From Rhynchospora pubera (lineage: Eukaryota > Streptophyta > Magnoliopsida > Poales > Cyperaceae): DNA of 64,000 nucleotides. Every line of letters begins with the position of its first letter. The first letter of the stretch is position 1. Location: the NCBI GenBank assembly GCA_028095005.1, contig CM051459.1, forward strand, positions 257,472,229 to 257,536,228. Direction: 5' to 3'. The translations under genes and the position numbers were made by a program. The notes under the pieces were generated by a model that was not told where the DNA came from, did no database searches, and worked only from the letters and a program-made list of their open reading frames with translations. Below are positions 35,701-45,541 of the stretch, in pieces.

Positions 35701-38700
35701 TGGCATATCCTGGCTGAGGTGAAACACCATGCCGGAGGAGCTCGGCAACCAAATTGAGACTACACCAGGCTTCACGAATCCTCCACGATGCTCTTAGGCT
35801 GACCAATTTGGTTCAAGAACCACCAGAGGCCCAGAACTGCAAATCAAGCCGCGTCAAACCCTAGCCGATTAGGTAGGAGGTGATTACAGTGTAGGAGACG
35901 GAGACAAGCTCGACTGATGGACCCCGCGACGTCAGGAGAGTTTGACGATCTCTTACGGCCCTACATCGATGTCTGACAGACACCTCGTCAGGCCAATCGT
36001 GCAGCCATGGCGTTTTCTCCATCGACGGATCGACGTAAGGAAAAGGAAGAAAGAAGAGAAGAGGGGTTTATTTCTCTAGCTTGCGTGGACGCGGCCTAAA
36101 AAATAACGGTGTACAAAATCCACTGGCAATGGGACCCATAAACGAAGGGATTAATTACCTCATGAAGCACCGGGAGTATGGGAGTAAAAGAATATTTTTT
36201 AAAAAAAGGCGTCCCAAATTTGGCGATTTTCTGTGGCAGTTTCCTTGTGACGAGTCAACACTGTGTGCCAACCCACTAGCAACCTACATGGACCATTCAG
36301 ACGAGGCCGCGTGTCGCTGGTGACCTATTATTTTCTTTGCCAAACTGGATGAATCGTGTGCTGCCACGTGGCTCCTCTGCTGAAGTGGCACCATTTTATT
36401 GTTGAAAACTTCAAAAATTCGTAGAAATTCAACTGTAACTCAGAAAAATCCAAACCAAATTTCTACAGGACCAGAAAAATATGAAAAATACATTCATGCC
36501 AAAACCATAACCAAAATCCAAACAGAATATTTTAAAACCCATATTTCAAGCTCTGGTCAATCAAAAATTGCCATCTCAGCCTTATATTTATTTAAAAATC
36601 CAGCAACTTTTAAAAATTCATGAAAAATCACAGGAGGGTCAGAAAAATATGAGGAAAAATCCTGGAAGCTCAGAAAAATAAGGGGAATCTATTTGGCTAA
36701 TCATCACCACCAAAAACTCTACCAAATATACCCCTACCATTATTCTCTCCTAGATATTATGAAGAAAAGCCGTTCCGGCAAAGGCTCAAAGGCTCATGAT
36801 CAAATCACTGAAGGCATGAATAACATTTCTAAAAAGTCATATTGGAACACTAGCACGACCGAGTCTAGTGCTTCATTCATGACTCAAGAAAAACTCATCG
36901 CAATCCCAGTGACCAAAACCACCAGACGGTCATCGTCACGACGAGTGTGGATCAGAATGGAGACACTAAGTACTGTTGCTAACAAACAAGAGTACTGGTG
37001 AAGCATCAAGCTCAATGATCTGGTTAAATTGAGACTCGTTAGCCTCAAAATGATGGGTAGTGAGATCTATCACGATGTCACGGGACTCTATCAAGAGACC
37101 CGAAATAATATGCGAATCAGATAAAGACCAAAACAAAATTCAAGAAAACTGATAAAATTCCAAAGAGAAGGCACATTACACTGTCAGATATTATCGGTGA
37201 AGAATATGGATCCAACCACATACGAGCAGAACTCTTTGCAGTCTGAGAAAAGCTCACAATGTTGTCCCAAGCCTGCTGAGACGATGGAAGCCACGATTAT
37301 CAAAGGCACCCGCTCTCTCGAGAAAGGCAGGAGGTCCAATCTTGAGTGTATGCAATCTACCCGCCAGAGATAACATATGCCAACACCGCTGACACAGGCA
37401 CACAGCATTATGATCCTATCAAAGATATGCAAATATTGTCATTACGGACAAACTGCACATCATCATACCCGTACCTTGGGGAAAGATCACATTTTTATTT
37501 CAGGAGTCTACGATTATCTGAGGCACCCGCTCCCTCAAGAAGGCAGGAGGTCCTAACTTGAGTGTTTGCAATCTAACCGCCAAGGATATATCGAGGCCAA
37601 CACTGTTGCTGTAAACGACTCCCTCATATTATATTAAAGACCTTATCCCAGACCACACCACTACATCAGATGGATCCATAATCCTTACCCAAATAATATC
37701 CTCATTCAGAAACTTTCAACATGTTCCTTAGTCACATTGCTTATGCCTCAAACAGCTCAGTGATGTCGACTTGGTCTATCTTTTAAATCAATAACCAGAT
37801 TTCACACAACAAAACTTACTGGAGGAAAATTACAATGTCCCGGTCGGAAGCCGGGCATTACCTGAACACTCGCAAAGATTGCCGAGCGTCACCCTATTGA
37901 CTTTCCTTGGCTAAATGCCAAGCACTATGTCGCATTGACGCTTGATCAGGAATCAAGCGAAGCTTCAACAGCTGGTCAGAGACTGAGTGTCAGAGGAACA
38001 CTCCCATGATCGAGAACCAACTGTTCATGACGTACCGGTCGGCAGCCGGACGTTACTTGAACGCTTAGCGTCATTTGAGTGACTCGTCTTGCCTAGATGT
38101 CAAGCGTCACGTCACATTGAACGATTGGTCAGAGAATGAGCGTCAGAGGTACGCTCCTATGATCGAGAACCAATTGTCACCCGCACCTAGGGAAGCCAAG
38201 GGGCAGCTGACTTAGGTAGCACCCGCGCGCATAAGATTTTTGGACGCCCACAAACCCAAGGGTCTGGCGAAGGATAGTTTCAATGCTTCGGGTGAGAGCC
38301 GAACCGTTGAAACCTAGGATATTTCAGGTGGCAGCTGAACTATCCGCTGAACGTTTGAATAGCAATCAGGGTTCCTTGCGAGGTTTCAAGTAACACTTGG
38401 ACTATCTGTATGATATCTCGGCTGGCTACCAAGCATCATCAGAGTATTCCAAAGGAGGATCGAACCGTCTGCTCAATACCCGATTGGCGAACAAACGTCA
38501 CTTCAACATCTGACTGGCATCCAGATGAAATCCGGACACTTCAGGTGGCAGCTGAACTGTCCATTGAACGGCCGACTAGCAATCAGATTCCTTTCAACAT
38601 TTCGAATAACAGTCAGACTATTGTTTGATGCCTCGACTGGCTACCAGGTATCACCTCAATACTCTGAGTGAAGATCGAATTGTTATTTATCTGATTGGCG

Positions 38701-40460
38701 AGTGGACGTCACTTCAACGCTTCGAAGAATAATCGAGTCATCTGTCCGATAAGCTGGCTGGCTACCAGATATCACTTCAGAGTCTCAATTATGATCGAAT
38801 CGGAAGGGAACATCTAATTGGCACCCAGATGTCACTTCTAAACGATTCGGATAGCAATCGGACCAATTGTTTGGTACCTTGGCTGGATACCAGGTATCAC
38901 CTCAATACTCCGGATGATAATCGAATTGGCACTTAACACTTGGCTGGCAACCAAGCGTCTTCGGTTCAGGTGGCAGCTGAATCGATTCCTAGATATTTGA
39001 CTTGCGACCAGATGCACTGTCGACACCTCAAGCAACAATCGGATAACCTGCGGGATATCTTGGCTGGATACCAGATGTCACCTCAGTATCTCGAATGATG
39101 ATTGAACCGTCTACTCAATATCTGAATAGCAACCAAATGTCTCCTGAACGCTCTGGACGACAATCGGATTATCTGTTTGATATTCTGGCTGGCTACCAGA
39201 TATCACCTCAGTACTTCGGATGGAGATCGGAACGTCACTTAACGTCTGATTGGCAACCAGATGTCTTAACGATTCGAGTGGCAGTCAAATCGTTTCCCTG
39301 ATACCTTGGATGAAAACTAGATACCACTTCAACGCTTCAAATGGCAACTGGATCGTCTACTTGATATCATGGCTGAAAACCATGTATCAACGCAACGCTT
39401 CAAGCGACAAGAGAACCGTTTATTTGATATCTTGGCTGGAAACCGAGTATCATCCCAAGAAAAAAGAAACCGAACATTGCCAAATGTCACTTCAACGCTT
39501 CGGGAGCAAACTGAACCGTCACTTTGAACATCGCCAAATGTCACTTTTAACGGAAGCCACTCCGTCTATTGAACGTCTTGGTCAGGTACCAGATGTCACT
39601 TAACGCTCTATGCCCATCGAACGAGCGTCACCCCGCTTCCCGGGAAAGGTCAAGGGGCAACCGACTTGGGTCGCACCCGCGCGCATAAGATTTTAACGCC
39701 CATAAACCCAGGGGTCCGGCGTCTTTAACATCCACAAGCCCAGGGGCCTGATGTCTACTCAAAAAAAAAAAGAAGAAAACAACCTCAAGCACCGCATCAA
39801 TCAAATTTAATGATCTGATAAAGAATCAGGCGTCACTTTCAAACAACCTCGGCAAAGATCAACAGAGAAGTCTAGGAAACCCGCTTCGGGAAGTCCATGC
39901 CTTATAAATACAATATTCATACCAGAAGAGCCTAAATCTTAATTCCTCACATTACAAAGAGAACTCGGAAAACGAGAAGATTACAAGCGTCCAGCTACGG
40001 CAGTCAACTGAAACCTCTACAAGCTAAGAACTCCAAAGACTGCTGTCCCCTGCAAAAAAAATATAATAATATGATATATTAATATTGCATTGTAGTAGTA
40101 ATATTAATAATAAAAAAAATAAAAAAAAAAAGAAATGCATGATAGGACCGCTAATTGCATATTTACAATTCCCTAACAGCTCACGACACACAATCCTTTG
40201 ATTTTCCCGATCTAGAGGTGCTCCTGACCATGTCGGAGGTAATTAACAGTAGGGGCTTGCGCCTACTGGAAAGAAAGGACCCCTTCAAATAATAAACCCT
40301 CGTGAGAACTCAAGACCGTACGGGTACATCGCTTCGGGGTGGTATCGGTATCGGCCTCTTGAGGCTCGCGAAGGTATCTGATCCGCATTCTTTTTTGCCC
40401 CTCAAATCCGAGACCGGATTTTCCTCTGTTGATCCGAGGGCCGTGAAAAAGTGCGAGACA
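32750..40460 (+). repeat. 3' LTR of the giant element, 7711 bp, uninterrupted
   Basis: Starts TGTTGAACCC, ends GTGCGAGACA, then GTGGC. It preserves the empty target of the LARD (GAATA at 36190-36194). It carries the minisatellite at about 38250-39600 and the TATA-like sites at 34475 and 39902. A 167-codon frame at 35061-35564 is broken in the other LTR by an A-run length change, so it is not annotated as a gene. At 7.7 kb this LTR is at the long extreme for plants. Confidence 0.88.
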
Positions 40461-40465
40461 GTGGC

Positions 40466-40661
40466 AAAAACTGACAAAATTAAAAAAAATTCGAAAATAA
40501 TAGTAAAACAATTAAAAAAATTGTAAAATTAAAAAAAATTATTTTCTATGAGATTTCAATATATAGATTGGATCGGTTAATTTAGATTTGTCAATTTGCA
40601 AAATCACAGATCAAACGGTCATTGTGCACGGAGCCATCTATGCATCATGGTTCACAATAGA
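40466..40661. repeat. Right half of the split MITE (family C)
   Basis: Ends ...TGCATCATGGTTCACAATAGA, the inverse of the start at 5747. Together with 5747-5950 it makes one 400-bp foldback element. Confidence 0.75.
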
Positions 40662-40705
40662 TACTCTCTCTCTCTCTCTATCTATATATATATATAGAGA
40701 GAGAG
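40662..40705. repeat. Compound microsatellite (TC)n(TA)n(GA)n
   Basis: A self-complementary microsatellite separating two MITEs. Similar GA/TA blocks sit at nearly every MITE junction in this window. Confidence 0.7.
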
Positions 40706-41084
40706 AGTTTTGCTATGGTGCGTCGCGCTAAAAAACTCCTACATCTGGTTCAAAATGATCGATGCAAACCGTCCAATACGATCTCCCTATTGAAATCTCC
40801 ATACAGACCAAATTTTATACTTTTTTGGAATTTTAAGTATTTTTTTTCAAATTTTTAAAAACTACTGTTTTGAACGGTTTAGAACTAATTAGATTAACGA
40901 TTTTCTAAAATATTAAAAAAAATACTAAAAATTTTTGAAAAAAAAATATAAAATTTGGTCAGCGTGAAGATTTCAATAGGGAGATCGTATTAGACAATTT
41001 GGATCGATTATTTTGAACCATATTTAGGAGTTTTGAACACGACTCACTGACCTCTGGTGGTGTCGTGACTCACCAAGCAAAACT
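40706..41084. repeat. Foldback MITE, family B, third copy
   Basis: Starts AGTTTTGCTATGGTGCGTCG and ends GACTCACCAAGCAAAACT. At the right end the half-palindrome GACTCAC, a spacer TGACCTCTGG and a degraded palindrome are visible; the left palindrome is degraded. Core as in the other B copies. Confidence 0.65.
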
Positions 41085-41104
41085 CTCTATATATATTTAT
41101 ATAT

Positions 41105-41505
41105 AGAGTTTTGCTATGGTGAGTTGCAACTCACCAAAGGGTCCATGAGTCATGCTCAAAATTCTGAAATTTAGTTCAAAATGATCGATCCAAACCGTCT
41201 AATATGATGTCACTATTGAAATCTTCATGTAGGCCAAATTTTAAAAATTTCAAACAAATACTTAAAAATTTCAAAACAAAAAAAAATATAAAAATTTTGA
41301 AAAAATATAAAATTTGGTCTACATGGAGATCGTAATAGGGAGATTTCAATAGTGGATGGATAAAAATCGACAATTTACATTTTTTATCGAAAAAATATAA
41401 AATTTTGTCTCCAAAGATATTTCAACATGGATAACAACTTGAACGGTTTGAATTGACTATTTGAATTTTGAATCTTGAAAAATAACTTGATGGGCACGTT
41501 AGCCA
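41105..41505. repeat. Chimeric MITE: family B left end, family A right end
   Basis: Left: GGTGAGTTGCAACTCACC palindrome, spacer AAAGGGTCC, half-palindrome. Right: TTGATGGGCACGTTAGCCAT, a family A terminus preceded by the A-type arm GTCTCCAAAGATATTTCAAC. The joint is about 41370-41390. It may be two truncated copies fused end to end rather than one mobile unit. Confidence 0.55.
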
Positions 41506-41509
41506 TCCC

Positions 41510-41542
<33 letters not shown>
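41506..41542. repeat. (TC)n(TA)n microsatellite
   Basis: Self-complementary-type simple repeat between the chimeric MITE and the next MITE. Confidence 0.7.
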
Positions 41543-41700
41543 GGGTGCGTTTGGATGAGAGAAGAAGAAGAGGAAGAAGGAAGATGGGAAGAAAAAAAAT
41601 TATAAACAATCCAAACTCTTCACAAAATTACACACTTCCCAAATACTTCTTCCCACTTCTTCCCTTCTTCCCTTCTTCCCACACCTATCCAAACGCACCC
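41543..41700. repeat. Short MITE with GGGTGCGTTTGGAT ends (copy 1)
   Basis: 158 bp. TIR GGGTGCGTTTGGAT at the left, ATCCAAACGCACCC at the right, flanked by ATA on both sides (possible 3-bp target duplication, in a TA-rich site). The inside is GA-rich then CT-rich, i.e. largely self-complementary. Resembles PIF/Harbinger- or hAT-derived MITEs. Confidence 0.7.
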
Positions 41701-41728
41701 ATAGAGAGAGAGAGAGAGAGAGAGAGTT
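41701..41728. repeat. (GA)n microsatellite
   Basis: ATA followed by GA repeat, bordering the next MITE fragment. Confidence 0.6.
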
Positions 41729-41870
41729 TTACTGTGGTGAGTTGCAACTCACCAAAGGGTCCGTGAGTCGCGTCCAAAATTATAAAATTTAGTTCAAAAT
41801 GACCAAACCATCTAATATCATCTTCCTATTGAAATCTCCATGTAGACCAAATTTTATATTTCTTCCGACA
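41725..41870. repeat. Truncated family B MITE
   Basis: Starts AGTTTTACTGTGGTGAGTTG, then the palindrome GTGAGTTGCAACTCAC, spacer AAAGGGTCC and GTGAGTCGCG half-palindrome, then one arm. The second arm is absent. Confidence 0.6.
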
Positions 41871-41879
41871 ATTTACATT

Positions 41880-43440
41880 TTTTATCGACGCAATATTTCC
41901 GAGGTATTACTTAGTCAAATTAAATTTGAAACAAAATTAAGTTAATGTCCTATACATTCACTTAAAAATATTAAGAGTACTACATTTATTTCACCTTATA
42001 TTTTAATTAAGTCACCTAAATAATAATTTATACACTTTCAAAATAAACACATGATTAATTACTTGAAACTTCATTGACATACATGATGTACGTAGTTTTA
42101 GAAAGGACAATATTCTAAATTATTTGAAACTTGAATTTTGATACATTTTATGACCCATCTAAAAACTAATTTTATCCTACGATCCTTCAATTCAGGGGTT
42201 ATCGTTATGCTCGGACCCAGTTACTAGAGGGACCATGGAGTAATTACTCCTTTGCACTCGTGCGATTACATGTTGCAACAGGCTGGGGCCAAAGAAATTA
42301 AAATATTATAGCTATATAAAGAATTAGTATTACTAATTGAACATGTTTGTTATAAGAATTAATGTGCTGTTACTACACAAAAGAGAACTGTACTGCACCA
42401 TGAATTTATTCCGGTTGATAAAAGGGTTATTAACTATAATTTAGTGGTGTTGTTGGCCACAATTTGACTGGATCAAATACTTTGGCTTAATCAAAGATAT
42501 TAAATTGTTAAAAAAAAGTTTAAAACTTAAAATAACAATATGTTAACAAAATTTCCCCATATAGTTCAGAATAATCAATGGAAATGCATGTGCATATCTC
42601 ATCAGATTAACTTTCTGTCTTCCACCCAAATCACTTTCAATAATTGGTCAATTGCTTATCATGTTTGGTTGATAAATTTTTTTTTCCGCACAAGTTGGTC
42701 ACAAATGTAGTTTAATCACTTGCACTCATAAAGAGAAATGTTAAGGGAAGTATTGTAAATTACAAACAAATACAAGCTGTGAAGTTAACTTCATGCAGCC
42801 AGCTAGTATATATTGTAAATTGCAAACTTATCATATTGCTCTCTATTTAATTATTACAGGAGGAGAAGAAACCTAGTTCGGTAGTTCCGATATTAAAATC
42901 CGGAGAGCATTTCTTGAATTTTAGTGGTATGTGACAATTCATTTGTCGGTACAACTTCCTTTGTAGCACTAATTATTAACATTTTTTTTGTTTTTACCTG
43001 TCAATTTATTAAAAAATACGTCATAAACTGGTCATAAGTATTTATTTATTTATTTTTGCTTCTTTTAGAAGTGCTGTACAGGATTTATTGTCAACAAATG
43101 AATTGATATACACGCACTAACGTTTGGATGGAACTACTCAACTACGTACTTAATTAGAATAGTTTGAGAACCGTGCATAAATGTCTGTTGTGTGGAAGAG
43201 ACGAAAATTGGAAACCACCTTAATAGAATAGTTTGTGCCGAATATTAAAAGAAGAAATCTGATCTTTTTCATCAACAAACAAAAAGAATTTCAAAGCCTA
43301 TGGGCTATTAACTTTAAAAAAAAAATTCCTAAACAAAAGGCAGAAGTTAATCTTTGTTATTAAATACAATAAAATTCTTAATCGTTGTTATTTATTATTA
43401 ACTAAAAGCATAAGTTTACGGATCAATAAGTTCAATATTT
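41880..43440. other. AT-rich intergenic DNA, no gene seen
   Basis: No coding frame with recognisable features, RNA gene or clear transposon end. Confidence 0.55.
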
Positions 43441-43518
43441 GCATGTGGTCTAGTAGCTCAGTGGTAAGAGCACTAGGCTGACCTCCAAAAAAAGGTTAAG
43501 AGTTCAAACCCAACATGC
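43441..43518 (+). tRNA. Degenerate tRNA-like sequence (possible SINE head or organellar tRNA relic)
   Basis: GCATGT (43441-43446) pairs perfectly with ACATGC (43513-43518) as an acceptor-like stem 78 nt apart. An A-box-like TAGCTCAGTGG lies at 43454, and a B-box-like GTTCAAACC at 43502. The anticodon arm is poor (an A7 run after CTCC) so no anticodon can be assigned, and it is unlikely to make a functional tRNA. Pol III internal promoter elements look recognisable. Confidence 0.35.
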
Positions 43519-43610
43519 ATATTTAATTTAAGAAAAAATTGGATGGCAAAAAACCAAAGACCTCCCTCTTTCTTCAAAAAGGTACAATATTTTCTAAAAG
43601 TTCTACTCTA

Positions 43611-43760
43611 GGACTCCGTTTGGATAGGTGTGGGAAGAAGGAAAGAAGTGTGAAGAAGTATTGGGAAATGTGTAACTTTGTGAAGAGTTTGGATTGTTTA
43701 TAATTTTTTTTCTTCTTCTTCCTTCTTCTTCTTCTTTCTTCCAACGATCCAAACGCACCC
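43611..43760. repeat. Short MITE with TTTGGAT-type ends (copy 2)
   Basis: 150 bp. Starts GGACTCCGTTTGGATAGGTG and ends CGATCCAAACGCACCC. Related, in inverted orientation, to 41543-41700. GA/CT-rich complementary interior. Confidence 0.65.
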
Positions 43761-43764
43761 ATAT

Positions 43765-44575
43765 ATATCTCCTTGACTCCTTCCATAACTAACGTACGAT
43801 TGACGAACGAACTCTTTTTTTTTATTTCATTTTTTTTTCTGTTGGGAAGTATTCATTCCACTACATTTGTCGTTTATATAAGGGAAACTAAGCAAGCATG
43901 GCAAATCGGATACTTAGCCTAAGGGGGGATTTTGCCCGATCGACTACAAACACCAAAAAATTAACAAATGCAAATGAGCATTAATTTAATCTAATTAACA
44001 ACAAAGCAAATGCAAATCCATAGAAAACAAGACCTCCTCCGTATATTTTAACAATGGAAGTTGTCGTTGTTATGCTCCAAGTTAAAGATCCTATTTTATT
44101 TTTGAAAGTTTCTGTAACTTAGTGGTTGTTGATGTATCTATGTTATGTTAAAGGAAATTTTCTTTAAAAATGTGTGTTTTGTTTGGAAAAGAAAAACAAC
44201 AAAATATGTAAAAATCAGTAGGAAGCACCGGAATTCAGTTGAAAAAAAAATTAGACAATTTAAAGTAAATAACCATTTTATTCGTTGATTACTTCCGATC
44301 CCAAACAAACATAAAATGTGAACGTTGACCTGTGACGTTGCTGTATTAAAAAAAAAATGAATAGTAATGCATCAGGCTGATAAGGATCATCCTCGAGATC
44401 CATCATTTCCATCATTTCCAGTAACGTGTTTACTATTTTTAGAAATCATCCCATCATCTCTCTGGTCATGCACTTTCTATTTTTAGAAATCCAGTGTACA
44501 TCGCTCTGTTTCTCTCCGTCTGTCGCTCTGTTTCCCTCCCTCCCGCATACGCGTCCCCCCCCCTCCCCACCCCCT
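43765..44575. other. Intergenic DNA, no gene seen
   Basis: AT-rich, ending in a pyrimidine-rich tract (44500-44580, CTCTGTTTCCCTCCCTCCC). The purine-rich tract at 48500-48570 could be its inverted partner, suggesting that the repeat into which the Helitron inserted was itself a foldback element. Confidence 0.45.
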
Positions 44576-44579
44576 CTCA

Positions 44580-44690
44580 CACACTTCATAACCGTTGAAA
44601 TTAATATTCATAAATGTTGAAGCTAATGTCGTAATTGTTTAAGTTAATATATTTAAATGTTGAAGGTAATATCGTAATTGTTGAAGTTAA
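44580..44690. repeat. Tandem GTTGAAGTTAATAT-type repeat, left of the Helitron
   Basis: Degenerate units of about 22 bp (GTTGAAGTTAATATCGTAAT and variants). The same repeat resumes directly after 48306, giving the pre-insertion sequence ...GAAGTTAA^TATATATAATTG.... Confidence 0.7.
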
Positions 44691-44700
44691 CTAGGTATCT

Positions 44701-44719
44701 CATCGCGCTTCGCGCGATG
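44701..44719 (-). other. Helitron 3' terminal hairpin
   Basis: CATCGCGCTTCGCGCGATG on the plus strand: 8-bp perfect stem, 3-nt loop, ten bases from the end of the element. Confidence 0.85.
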
Positions 44720-45432
44720 AAGTTCAGTCTGCAGTTCATGGTGAAAGAGGTCTTTTGTGTTTGGAAGTTTTTTGGGTTCGGAAGATTGATAGAATAGGTA
44801 GACTATATGGTAGTGTGTGGTCTCTAAGTGTTTTTATTGTATGCGTTTTATTTATTTGGTCATTTAGTCATTTGGATTGTAAGATATGGTTGTAATCAGG
44901 CCTTGGAATTTTGTAGCCTCTGGGACTTCTCCATAATCTGTGATGTAATCTCCATCTAGCTGGTGCCATAGTTTGCAGGGGTATGGTGTCCCACTCCTTA
45001 GGGATCCGGCTATTAATGCATGTCTTGAGTCATCCCTTGCAAGACCTATCCAATATGTCACAAAAGCACAGATGGTTGTGAGCATTTGTCTTACTGTTTT
45101 ACTGGAAGAAGAGTTAAAAATGGAACTATTTCTAGAAGTTCATATTGACCAACAGACAACACTATAAAAGCTTGTTTATTGTTCTTCTGTAACTGCAAGG
45201 CAAAATTTATGGTAACTAAACAACATCCTTGTGAGATACATTGTTGTTGTTGTTTTTTTTTCTTTCTTTGTGTTTTTTGTCAGCATGTGCTTGTCTGCTT
45301 GGTTTGATGAGCATTGTTTAATGCACTAAAGGCATAGTATATATTGAGACTTGAGTGTTTTGATATGTCAATCAGAAGGTACACAAACATATAATCATGT
45401 TAACTAAATAAGTATGTTGTTTGTTGCCATAG

Positions 45433-45541
45433 CCGTTCAACTGGATGGGATACCACACGTCATCCCTTTCCAGGACAGACATGCACCGCAGTTGAAGGGC
45501 TATAACAAACCTGAGCAGTTTGCCCACATACAGATAGATAG
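45433..45541 (+). pseudogene. Exon-like captured fragment in the Helitron, unknown protein
   Basis: Open frame bounded by an acceptor-like ...GCCATAG and a donor GTATGT. It reads AVQLDGIPHVIPFQDRHA and PEQFAHIQIDR, which has the composition of real protein but matches nothing I recognise. Another protein-like frame on the opposite strand is at 44864-45085 (LARDDSRHALIAGSLRSGTP). Fragment origin is inference. Confidence 0.3.

Larger units (their letters stand above)
5956..40460 (+). mobile_element. Giant LTR retrotransposon (Ty3/gypsy, Tat-like), gag/PR only, with nested LARD
   Basis: Direct LTRs begin TGTTGAACCC (5956, 32750) and end GTGCGAGACA (24846, 40460), flanked by the 5-bp duplication GTGGC (5951-5955 and 40461-40465). 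Removing the nested element and its duplicated target, the left LTR is about 7704 bp and the right is 7711 bp. The PBS follows at 24852 and a PPT precedes the 3' LTR at 32737-32745. The inside (24847-32749) codes for a protease-like domain and a gag-type domain but nothing I can recognise as RT, RNase H or integrase. Tat assignment rests on PBS context, gag style and antisense ORFs and is an inference. The LTRs differ at scattered sites, so insertion predates the nested LARD. Confidence 0.88.
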
